From NCBI GenBank assembly GCA_036897485.1, contig JAYMTF010001162.1:1-25773 (forward strand): a DNA stretch of 25,773 bases. Reading direction: 5' to 3'. Both the position numbers and the translations under genes were made by a program. This document shows, in pieces, positions 1-9,485 of this stretch; within the stretch, counting starts at the first letter, position 1; each line of letters begins with the position of its first letter. The notes beneath the pieces are model-generated. The model worked only from the letters and a program-made list of their open reading frames with translations, did not search any database and was not told the DNA's origin. Source of the DNA: Pelargonium nanum (Eukaryota > Streptophyta > Magnoliopsida > Geraniales > Geraniaceae).

Positions 1-429
1 CTAGTCAGAGTCATCGGATCAGACTTCGAGTTTGTTGTTGGATCGGATGGCATACACGATGGTGACGAGAGGCGGTTGGCAGAGCACTCCACGTGGTCGA
101 CCTAAACTGTAAGTGCAATCGTTGTCAGTTGTTCGTGCTATTCAGATTGGAGGGGAGGGATTTCTCAGTGCTTTTGGTTTGGTTCATTATGACATCATGT
201 CTCATTTAGCTAATTTTAATTATGTTATGTTTGCTTGTTTTAGATTTGAGGCCATTAGAGCTATTTACTTATTAGCTAGATCATCCGTTAGTATGTGTTT
301 GGATTGGTGATTGGGTCGGGGTTTCATTTCCGTCTCTTTCGCTAGATTTTGTATTGGTCACGGTTTGATTTAATATAAAAATCTTAAGTATGTTTGAGAT
401 TAAATTTGTCACCAACCAAAAATTATACG
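1..429. other. 5' flank, no supported gene
   Basis: AT-rich sequence with short open frames only. A 31-codon plus-strand frame ends at about 112 (…TPRGRPKL, stop TAA) and has the flavour of a degraded retroelement or an exon end, but it is too short to assign. The rest looks like ordinary promoter or intergenic DNA. Confidence 0.5.
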
Positions 430-436
430 TATAAAT
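430..436 (+). promoter_or_regulatory. Candidate TATA box of MnmE
   Basis: TATAAAT stands 62 nt upstream of the ATG at 498, which would put transcription start near 460 and leave a short 5' UTR. No ATG lies between the box and 498. The assignment rests on motif and spacing only. Confidence 0.45.
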
Positions 437-497
437 GCTTAATTAAATTGTTGGTCCATCAACAGGAAGCAAAAGTAGAGAGACGAGACGAGAGATA

Positions 498-663
498 ATG
501 GCTGTGCTCCCAGCTTTCCGTTGCATGCTCACCCATTTCTGCAGACCAAAACCACCCTCACCACCTACAGCTATAGTTTCACTCCTACCTCGTATCTCAA
601 TCTCTATCCTCTTCTCTTCCTCCTCTCGACCCAAAACCCTAAAACCCCATCTCACCCCCAAAG
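498..663 (+). other. MnmE transit-peptide exon
   Basis: The ATG at 498 opens 55 codons ([14 protein letters not shown] and onward) rich in Ser, Pro, Arg and Lys with no Asp or Glu, a composition typical of organelle targeting peptides. The frame is the same as that of the conserved MnmE sequence from 744 onward. The exon carries a telo-box-like AAACCCTAA at 634-642. Mitochondrial versus plastid destination cannot be decided by eye. Confidence 0.7.
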
Positions 664-3600
664 GTTTCAACCCCTAAACCTCTCTCTCTCTCTCTTCCCA
701 TATTACGCATCAGCTAATTCACGCCTCTTTGTTTACTGCAGAGAAGACGCTGGTCCTCAACAAAGATGAGCGCTTTGTGGCTGTTACCGGGATTGACCAG
801 GAGACCCAGAATTCCACCACAATAGCCGCCATTGTTACTTCCCTGGGCGGTCCTCCTGCCGCGGTGGGGATTGTCCGCTTGTCGGGTCCTTCAGCTGTGG
901 ATATCGTTGGGCGGGTGTTTCACCCAGGGAGGAAAAAGAGGAACAGCTTTGCTTCATTTTCATGGCGCCCCGTGAGCCATGTTGTTGAATATGGTGTAGT
1001 TATGGATTCCCGTGGCGATGTAATTGACGAGGTATTGCCAAATTTTGAGACTCCAATATACAGAATGTCATGTTATCTTGGTTTGCTATAAATTTAATGT
1101 GGAACTTTTAGTGTCTTATGGAATGGGTTGGATTAGGCTCAGCACATTTTGCTTGGTACAGTGTGATAGAGTGTAGATTTGGAATCTGTAATAGTTTATT
1201 CTCTTCTATTACTAGGTTTTGGTGGTACCCATGTTAGCCCCGAGATCATACACTCGTGAAGATGTGGTTGAGCTGCAGTGTCATGGGAGTGAAGTGTGTC
1301 TGAACCGGGTGTTGAGAGCTTGTTTAGAAGCTGGAGCTAGGCTGGCAGAACCAGGTAGGTTTGTTAGTATTGCTCCTTTGTTCATGTGTTTGAAGTTCTG
1401 TGTTTATATTGCAAATTCAGCTTTTGATGCAGTTAAACTATTAGGTCAGAATGGAACATATGTAAAGTGATAATTGAGTGTTCAAGTTTCACTGCTATAA
1501 AATGGTGAGGCCAAAATGGGATATTTGGAATTTGATTGATGAAGAGTGGATATCTCAAAGTTTGTTTAGGATACTTGTAGCAATGAGATGACTTAGGACA
1601 TTTATTTGATTTAGATGTAGGTTTCACGTCAAGTGGTTTTTCATACGAAGGAATTTTAATGCATTTACTCAGTCACATGTAAGTGTGTGAACTCTAATGT
1701 ATCTCAATAAGATTTATTTTTTGTTAAAATAGAGTCATTTCTCCAGAACTGTATGCTTAACTATAAGGTAGATATTGTTTCAAAACTATATGGATATCTC
1801 CTCTTGGTTTGACGGACTTAGAGTTTCGAGCATTATACCTATGGACAAGACTATTGGGCAGTGAATGTGTCATCTCTTGATCACCTTTCTGTCAGTTGGT
1901 ATACCTCAGTTCATAAAGAGACGCAGAGTAAAACATAAGTGCATGTAGGTATACACACAATCAATCATGGCATAGTCCTATAACATGATCTAATGAAATA
2001 TAATAAGAAATTGCCTTCCATATATTCGGAATCCATTCCTAATTTATTTTGAGACGACAGTCTTCTATTAGGATAAGAAGTTTTTTGGTGTAGGAAAAGC
2101 TATGGTATTTTAGTATTTTACATAAAATATTTTCTTACAATAGAAATATAGAATTAAAATAAATGAAAAAAAGTCTCCTGTAGTCAAAATTTGATTCACG
2201 TGTTTTGGAGAGAGATGGAGGGAAGCTAATTTGTTGCATCTCCTTTGTTTAATGGTGGGAAATGGAAAATAGATTTGCAGCATACCCTTTGTTTACTAGT
2301 TACCAGACAATTTATCGTCCGCGGCTGTAAATATCAGATATACATGCTTAGACGACTTGAATGAAAAGACCGCATCGCACTGGAGATGCTTCTTAAGAAA
2401 TTTGGCTGAACAGAAACATGCTTGCAGACATGCATGCTTAGCCACCAGTGTGTTTTCTTTTTTCAGGTGAGTTTACTCTTCGTGCATTTCTAAATGGCCG
2501 CTTGGACCTCTCCCAAGCTGAAAATGTTGGAAAACTAGTTACAGCCAAATCTATGGTTGCTGCCGATGCAGCACTAGCAGGAATTCAGGCATGCCTTCTT
2601 TGATCTTTCTCAGGACTATAGGTTTATGGTCACCATTTGTGCTTTTGTTCTTATAATATTTCAACTTTTAGTTATTTTGACTCACAACCTCTTATTGACA
2701 GTGCAATAGGCATCCCTGACTAACACACGTCATTCTTCGACAGGGAGGTTTTTCTTCATTGGTCAAATCACTGAGGATTCAGTGTATCGAGCTGCTTACT
2801 GAGATTGAGGCTCGTTTAGATTTTGATGATGAAATGCCACCTATAGATTTGAACCTAATTATGAAAACTATACATGCTATGTCACAAGATGTCGAGAATG
2901 CATTGGAGACAGCCAATTATGACAAACTTCTGCAATCTGGGCTACAGGTATAATCTGCAGAAAACTTTTCCAACATATTCTTCTTTGCATTCGTAAGAAA
3001 CAATTGTATCTTATTGTTCTACAAGGTCTTCATTTACAACTTCAGTTATAAATTTGCAATCAACGTAATGTTCAGTATCACAATGTTGCTACAAGATTTT
3101 CTCAAACTGACAGCAAAACTTATGCTCACTGACGATCACATTTCATTTGAGATATTTAGAATCCCATAATATATTAGATCTGTTTATGTGTCTTATTTTA
3201 GATAGATCAATTAGCTCCATAGATTAATGTTTAACCTAGGCGATTTTCTATTCAATTTTGAGTCAACTCTTGTAATGCTCTATATAAATGGTTTCTATTC
3301 TAACTCAATTTTAACAATAACGTTTCGTATCTTGTACTTGGTATCAGGGCCTTTTTGTGTTTGAAGGGCTCTCAATAGTCTTCCGCTGGGATTTCTGTTT
3401 TTGATATAGTTTTTTTCTAAAGAAGTCATAAAAATGTGGGCATCCCTTGACTCTGAAAAAAATTCTAGACCTGTCATGTCTTCTTGGCTTTCTAGCAATT
3501 CGTATTTGGTTTGGGGTCTTCCTTAGGGGCGACATCAACAAATTTCAATCGACACGCTACACACGTCAATGTGCTTTTCATCGGATTTGGCATAAGTCAT

Positions 3601-6594
3601 TGACTTCTCCGATCTGTATTTCTTTTTCCAACAAGCTTTTTGTAACACATCTTGTAATTGTTTTCACAAACTCATGTGTCGATTTAGTGACACCTTGAGT
3701 TTGAGGGTGGTTGTTGAACTATTTAGAATCCCAATTATATGAGATTTTTTATGTATGTCTTAAATTTGATAAATCAATTAGCTCCATAGATTAAGCCTTA
3801 ACCCAGGCTGTTTCCTATTTTATTTTGAGTCAACTCTTGTAATGCCGTATATAAAAGAGCTTTTATTCTGGTATTAACAATAACATTTCATATTCTCTAA
3901 AGCAATGTTAAGTTTTACATTTGTTAATTATTGTTGTTTTTTTATCCTTTAGTTATAAGTTTATTGGATATAAATGCTATATGCTTCTTACATAACTTGG
4001 GTTTATAAATTTTACTTGTTTTGGTGAGGAAATTTTTTTTTTCTTCTGAAATCTTGCAGATTGCAATTGTTGGTCGGCCGAATGTTGGAAAGTCAAGCCT
4101 CCTTAATGCATGGAGCAAAGTATGTTGCATCAAATTACTCTTTCATTAAAATTTTATTTTACCTGAAAGAGTTGTTTGGCATTTTCTTAAAGTTATTATT
4201 TTTAGATCTATATTTGGTACGTATTTTGTTCCTATAGCACTATTGGGGCTCTGATGGCAGCAATTAGCATGCTGCTCTGCTCTTCTGTTAAACATGATCT
4301 GAATATTGACATCTAATTCAGGTTTATAAAATGTCTGAAGTCTAGGTAGAACTTTCCTATTTATGAATGTGTTCAAAATTTAAAAAAGATTTGATCGACT
4401 GAAATTGATTGGGGGTACCATACCCGGTTCCATGTAAACCTATGTACTAGAAGGGAAGGCCCTTTTGTTACTGTTATCACTGGTCGGATTAGTCCACAGA
4501 TGTGCAAATCATGTGTCTACATCAGATATATACCTGCGCTGGTAGTATTGGCGGCAGATTACCTCTTTCCTAAACGTGTCCCAGATAATAATGATATTCT
4601 CTTACATACTTTTGCATGGTTTAGTCAAGATATCCCTCAAAAAATACACCTATTCATACTCAGTTGCATTTTCATAAGAAGTAAATTATTTTTGTAGATG
4701 GATTCTAGGTTAATACTCTGCAAATGCTTTGAGACTTGTAATAAAGCTTCTTTATAGTAGAGACCAGACCACAAATACATTGTAGCCAAATTAAAAGAGA
4801 AACAGGACGAAACATATGGTTTGTGTGATCTATAGGTTTGTTTGGTTTTGTTGTTATTTGATTGTTATATATTAACAATTCTTATCAAATATTATGTTTA
4901 CTTTTAGCGTGCAGAGTGAGAGAGCAATAGTTACAGAAATTGCTGGGACCACACGGGATGTGGTTGAAGCTAGTATTACAGTTCGGGGTATTCCGGTGAC
5001 CCTTCTTGATACAGCAGGGATCAGGGAGACTGATGACATAGTGGAGAAGATTGGTAAGTCTACCCATCTCCAATATAGAGTAAGGGTTTCAGAAGAAAGT
5101 TAAATGTCAGTACTTTAGATGATAGAGATGATGTCTTTGTATGATGTTTAGTTGTTTATCAAATTAATATGACGTGAGAAACAGGATATTAACCAGATGG
5201 TTTTGTATGATTTGAGTGTATGTTTATTTGTGCTATTTGCATCCGCTTGCAACCTTACAAATTTCAGTTTTTATTTGAGCAGAGCAATGAACAGACACTT
5301 CCATAAACTGCTCATGTTTATGTTTCTCTCTTATAGGTGTGGAGAGATCTGAAGTGGTTGCTATGGGTGCTGATGTCATTATCATGACAGTGAGTGCTCT
5401 AGACGGATGGACTTCAGAAGATACAGAACTTCTTAATAGAATTATGTCTAATAAGGTCTCATGAGCCACCTCTCTCTATCTCTCTCCTAGTTTTTTCTTT
5501 GACATTTATGTAGTGTTCAGATTGAATATTTTGGAATGAGAATCAAGAATAGTAGTAGGAATGAGATTCCCATTCTAGAGCCATTTTCATAACCAAAAAA
5601 ATCTTAATCCAAACATGAACAATGAGAATCTAATTCCAATTACCGACCAAAATTTCTAGTTTAAACACTGCCTGAGTTTGTAATTCTTAAACAAAACCGT
5701 AGAGTTTAGATAAATCATTATTACTTATCATGCCATCAATTATGTAGTGGTTTTGTTATTAAGGCATTAGTTGAGAATTCTTGTTTGGTGAGTAACTTAC
5801 AGTGGAGATAAAAATAAAAGAGCTGTTAATGTTTTAACAATTTGAGAGCCAAAATAAGGGTGAAATTATTACAACTAAGGACTGTCGTGAAAATTAGTCC
5901 ATCTTATCTGGTTAAGTTATCAGTGAAGAACAAGGATACTTTTGTATGATTGTATGCTTTTATTTTTATAAATGCTCAGGTTAAGTTAATTCTTGAATGT
6001 GACTCAAATGACCAACCATACTTTTCAAAAATCTTTCTATCTTACCGTACTTATTCTGGTTTGTTTATGGCATTACAGAAATCAACTGGTTGTTCAACTG
6101 CAGTGATCCTCGTAATTAATAAGATTGACTGTGTCCCTTGTGCTCGTGATGAGTGGGTTGATAGAGATGGCAATTTTTTCAGTAAGCATGTTTTTACATG
6201 TGCTGTTACTGGTCAAGGAATACAGGAGTTGGAAATGGCAATATCAGAAATTGTGGGTCTCAATAAGGTTCCTGTAGGGGGGCGCAAGTGGACAGTCAAC
6301 CAGGTTAGTCATTCTTCAGATATTCCTGTTTCTATTTGTCACCTTGAATTGGATGCCAAAGAGCTCACGTGATGTATGATTTTGTCAATGAATTGCCAGA
6401 GGCAAAGCGAGCAGCTTGTCCGGACCAGAGATGCTCTTGTGAGGCTAAGATCATCAATAGAGGAGGAACTGCCTCTCGACTTCTGGACAATTGATTTGAG
6501 AGATGCTGCTTTGGCTCTTGGACAGATTAGTGGAGAAGACATTTCTGAGGAGGTCTTGTCCAATATTTTTGGTAAATTTTGTATTGGAAAATAG
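498..6594 (+). CDS. MNME: tRNA-modification GTPase MnmE/TrmE, organelle-targeted, 10 coding exons
   Basis: Joined exons: 498-663, 742-1031, 1216-1354, 2467-2588, 2744-2947, 4060-4119, 4915-5053, 5337-5455, 6079-6303, 6400-6594 (stop TAG). They give about 552 aa and all phases match. Known family role: with MnmG it installs the C5 aminomethyl-type modification on wobble uridine 34 of tRNAs. Seen: an N-terminal folate-binding-type domain ([13 protein letters not shown] through [16 protein letters not shown], about residues 70-235); a helical domain; and an inserted G domain with P-loop GRPNVGKS (312-319), GTTRD (338-342), DTAG (359-362) and NKID (427-430). The C-terminus ends in FCIGK, with the conserved cysteine at residue 549. 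The first 55 residues are basic and Ser/Pro-rich with no acidic residue, as expected for a mitochondrial or plastid transit peptide. Oddities: an in-frame TAA at 675-677 lies inside the proposed 78-nt intron 664-741, and intron 2589-2743 has a GC donor. Family assignment is certain; the exact 5' exon structure is inferred. Confidence 0.94.
1355..2466 (+). other. Long MnmE intron, no recognised content
   Basis: This 1112-nt AT-rich intron starts GTAGG and ends TTTTTTCAG, splitting a Gly codon of the PGEFTLRAF motif (phase 1). I see no coding exon, inverted-repeat element or conserved RNA inside it. Confidence 0.7.
3145..3898 (+). mobile_element. TRIM-like miniature LTR retrotransposon in MnmE intron
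   Basis: Two directly repeated arms of about 190 bp (3145-3336 and 3712-3898) align at a constant offset of 567 nt over most of their length. Identical blocks include AATTAGCTCCATAGATTAA (3209 and 3776) and GAGTCAACTCTTGTAATGC (3260 and 3827). Just after the first arm, TGGTATCAGGGC (3339-3350) resembles the primer-binding site complementary to plant initiator tRNA-Met. Just before the second arm is a purine run (GAGGGTGG, 3703-3710), followed by TGTTGAAC. Both arms carry a TATATAAA-type TATA box. The internal region is about 375 bp without gag or pol, as expected for a TRIM. Arm divergence suggests an old copy. No clear target duplication was found. Confidence 0.75.
4060..6303 (+). other. G-domain exons of MnmE
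   Basis: Four exons encode the Ras-like GTPase domain that is inserted in the helical domain of MnmE. Exon 4060-4119 carries G1 (GRPNVGKS). Exon 4915-5053 carries the switch region GTTRD and G3 DTAG. Exon 5337-5455 continues the fold. Exon 6079-6303 has G4 NKID. The Asn inside GRPN is the residue known in this family to help potassium binding at the active site. All motifs are intact, so GTPase activity is expected. Confidence 0.9.
5510..5671. mobile_element. MITE-like inverted-repeat element in MnmE intron
   Basis: A 162-bp segment has imperfect terminal inverted repeats: 5510-5534 against the reverse complement of 5647-5671 match at 18 of 25 positions, both ending in TTTTGG. The inside holds repeated GGAATGAGA and ATGAGAATC motifs in both orientations, a pattern common in short plant DNA elements. 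The superfamily is not resolved, because target duplications are not clear. Confidence 0.5.
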
Positions 6595-6616
6595 ATATTC
6601 CTCTCAGTATCGATAG

Positions 6617-6622
6617 AATAAA
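6617..6622 (+). terminator. Candidate poly(A) signal of MnmE
   Basis: AATAAA lies 23 nt after the MnmE stop codon. A second AATAAA on the same strand at 6827-6832 would give a longer 3' UTR. Plant signals are loose, so either may be used. Confidence 0.4.
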
Positions 6623-6853
6623 AATTAGTTGTACACAATGTTACCAGGAATTGGAACTAAATTAAACGAGTACTGATGCGAAATGTGTTGATGCGAGGGA
6701 TTATGTGCCAATACTGCAAGTAGAGCCATTTCAGATTGAATTCATGGTGTTGTTTTTTTTAAGTTAATTCATTTTGGCTAGTGGTGTCCTCATATCAAAT
6801 GAAGCTAAACAGTCTTTGCACTCATAAATAAATAGATACTTCTCTTCCACAGA

Positions 6854-6859
6854 TTTATT
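6854..6859 (-). terminator. Candidate poly(A) signal of ACC1
   Basis: AATAAA on the minus strand (TTTATT on plus) lies about 310 nt past the ACC1 stop codon, giving a 3' UTR of ordinary length. The intervening sequence has no further reading frame that continues the protein. Confidence 0.45.
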
Positions 6860-7171
6860 ACAAATGCTATATGTGATGTGGAGTCTACATATCTTAACAA
6901 ATGAATTCTACTTCCCTACAATACATAAACATGGTGAATGAAGCTTAAGCTGAGTCTCAAATGACAGAGACATTTACATGTTGGCTTGGAGAGGTGAGAG
7001 CCCAGCAAGCAACTACATTGGTCCTGCTGGGAAGGGATGGAATATTTCATTTCCCACCTGCACCTATTTTACACTCGACTAAACCTTTAATAAATATAAC
7101 AGGTAAACAAGGGGATAGTAATCTAACTCACAACTAATTTCTGGAGATTGATTATTGCCAGTGAATTCTAC

Positions 7172-9485
7172 TCAACCAAGCACCTTACGCAGTTCTTCAG
7201 TCAATTGCACCCGACTTGATGGCTCCATCTGCATTGGATTCAAACAATCACTCCCGAGTTCCCAAAAGGTAAAAGCAAAAGCAAGGCTGCTAATATAAAC
7301 GTAAAAACGCAAAAAAGAAGAAGAAAGAAAGATGGTTTACCTTGCTTAGAAGCGCTGAGAGACCTTGAGGCAGAGCTCGCAAATCCAACATTGAGTCACC
7401 AATATTTGTCAATTGAAGCAATACCTTCTGGACACGCATCTCTTGAAGTTGTTCCTCATAGTTTTGTGCATCATCTTTCCATGCGAAGAATGCTTCGTCA
7501 TCCGCCCAAGCATCTTCTCTACCTTTTGCAACACTGGAATTCAAAAACCACTTCCTCATCAAGTCCTTTGCGCATGCATGTGACAGCTGATCACCAGCAG
7601 CGTGTCTAACTGTCTTGATCACGGACTCCTCAGCAATTCTCCGCCGCAATCTTTTGTAGAAGAAAGAGCGGGATTTATCCCAGTCAACAACTTCTTTTAT
7701 AACCCCTTTTGCAGCCATCCTGAGGGAGGTATCATGCAGCTCTGCAAATCTAGTAGCTATCTGAGTGTAGACAGGTAAAAGCTGCTTCTCGCGGTTCCGT
7801 ATTTGCTGCTGTAAAGATTCAACCACCCCATGAGTCTGGCCTTTTCTGGCTTCCTGAAGCTTTGCTTTCAAAGTGATCAGTTGTTGGTCAAGCCTACCCA
7901 TGCACTCCAGCAACTCTCTTGTCCTAAACTTTATCTCGATCATCCCTTCTGGCTCAAGGACATTACCTTTGGCTGTGCGATCAGCATACATTTCAATATG
8001 GTCTGGATTAATTTGGCTGTCCACAACAACCCATGCCCCGCCACGGAGCTCACCCATCATGGGAATGTATACAAAAACAGGCTGGTTGTATGTTCTGAGG
8101 TTCTCAACAATAGTTGAACCAGCCTGAAGGATCCCTTCAAAAAGATCCCTCTGTCCACCTGAAAATCCTCTCCAGTTCGCGAGAATGAAAAGCGGTAGCT
8201 CTTCCTTGTTGAAATCCAACACAGCTTGAGCAGTCTTGGTCGCAGAATCAGGAAACCACACTTGACCAGCTTGAGGGACAACCCTTTCATTAGAATCAAG
8301 CTGACCTGGGTCAGCAGGGATAACTTGCATCACAGTCTGCGTCTCAACAGCCACTATTCCTACAGGAATTCCTCCAAGCTTTGCCCTTCCTGTAACAACT
8401 GTCCTTGCCCAGCCCTCTAGTGTTTCAACAAAACTATCTTTGTCAAAAATACCTCCCAACCATTTACCACTACCATCTACAGCACCAGATATAGCCGCAC
8501 GAGGATCACACGAGTTTTCAGGTAAGTACTCAACAGGCCTTTCAGGAGAGTCCAATGGACTTATAATGGGGAGTGCCCCACCAACATACAGAGGAATATT
8601 ACTCAGCCACTTCAGAATAGCTGAGACTCCTTCAAGATCATCCGAAACTGTGAGATGAACAACTCCATTTGTTCCCATAATCTTTGGTCCACCAAGTTGC
8701 ATGTGGGAACTGTATACCTCCCGACCAAGAAGTTTGTTCAATGCAGAGAAACCAGTAAGAATAATGGGCTGATCAAGCCTCTGAATGCATCGCATTCCAA
8801 GTCGAGCAAGATAAGCACCAATACCAACAGTTCTGCCAGTCACATATGTCAACGTGAAAGTTTCCTTGTATGCCCTTGAATATGCACCAGCTATAGCCCC
8901 ACTTCCTGAAAGATTCTCAACGCCCAACCCGTCTTCCTTGCCCACAATGGTATCTATAACCCATCTAGTTTCTCCACCAGCCAGTTTTAACTCATGCGCC
9001 ATTACGGATGATCCCATCTGAGCATAATCTTCAGGGGTTAGATATACATACTGAAAACCACTTTCTGGGTTTAATTCATCAGACCAACCAATTTTAAAAC
9101 AGGCTTTGACTTCCTCAGCCACCCCAAGACGAGCACCAGAGTTTGCTGCCAAGTAAATTAAAGGCAGTTTCTTAATGCAAGCAAGATCCGTAACTGCGTA
9201 GAAGAATGCATCTTCTCTTTGGCCAAAAGACCCAGCTTTGAAGGTCACGTCATTTGATACAACCAAAATTGTCCTTCCAGAAGGAAACTCGGGTGTAGAC
9301 ATTTCCATACACCAGGCAACCATGCCAAAATCATTAAGGCCAGGTTGACGCTCGACAGGAATAAGAGGCGTGCCCCATGTGCCTTTTGGATCAGCAAATA
9401 CAAGCTCTTTAACTTTAAGGATTTTATCCTTGGGTCTGGTACCAGGGTACTGGGCCCAAGAATTTTCCAAGGCTGTCTCAAATGC
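7172..9485 (-). other. Carboxyltransferase domain of ACC1
   Basis: Residues 1530-2262, encoded by one very large exon (9485-7341, 715 codons) and a 57-nt terminal exon (7228-7172) encoding [18 protein letters not shown] plus stop. Seen: [55 protein letters not shown] and [17 protein letters not shown], which form the CoA- and biotin-binding crotonase-type fold. An Ile is present in the SGAIAG loop (about residue 1727), the region known in grass enzymes to affect herbicide binding. The large exon runs past its GT donor at 7339-7340 in an open frame to about 7290 if unspliced. Confidence 0.95.

Larger units (their letters stand above)
6595..7171. other. Tail-to-tail intergenic region with both 3' UTRs
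   Basis: The stop codons of MnmE (plus strand) and ACC1 (minus strand) are separated by 577 bp. The region contains candidate poly(A) signals for each gene and no coding sequence. Depending on which signal is used, the two transcripts end about 200 bp apart or meet. Confidence 0.7.

Noticed and set aside
59..112. Short peptide MVTRGGWQSTPRGRPKL at the window start
   Set aside because: Suggestive of a retroelement or exon end, but far too short to assign.
113..310. 65-codon open frame in the 5' flank
   Set aside because: It starts at GTG, has no recognisable motif and lies in AT-rich flank; chance frame.
521..769. 82-codon open frame overlapping the MnmE first exon
   Set aside because: Wrong frame relative to the conserved MnmE sequence. 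The frame from ATG 498 joins the conserved protein, so this is a shadow.
498..6594. MnmE as a pseudogene because of the stop at 675
   Set aside because: All other exons, splice sites and G motifs are intact, and a frame-preserving intron removes the stop; reported as a finding instead.
498..6594. MnmE as bacterial contamination or recent transfer
   Set aside because: It is split by many plant-type introns and has a transit-peptide-like start, so it is an ordinary nuclear gene of ancient organelle origin.
7391..8879. Several plus-strand frames opposite the ACC1 carboxyltransferase exon
   Set aside because: They are antisense shadows of a highly conserved coding exon.
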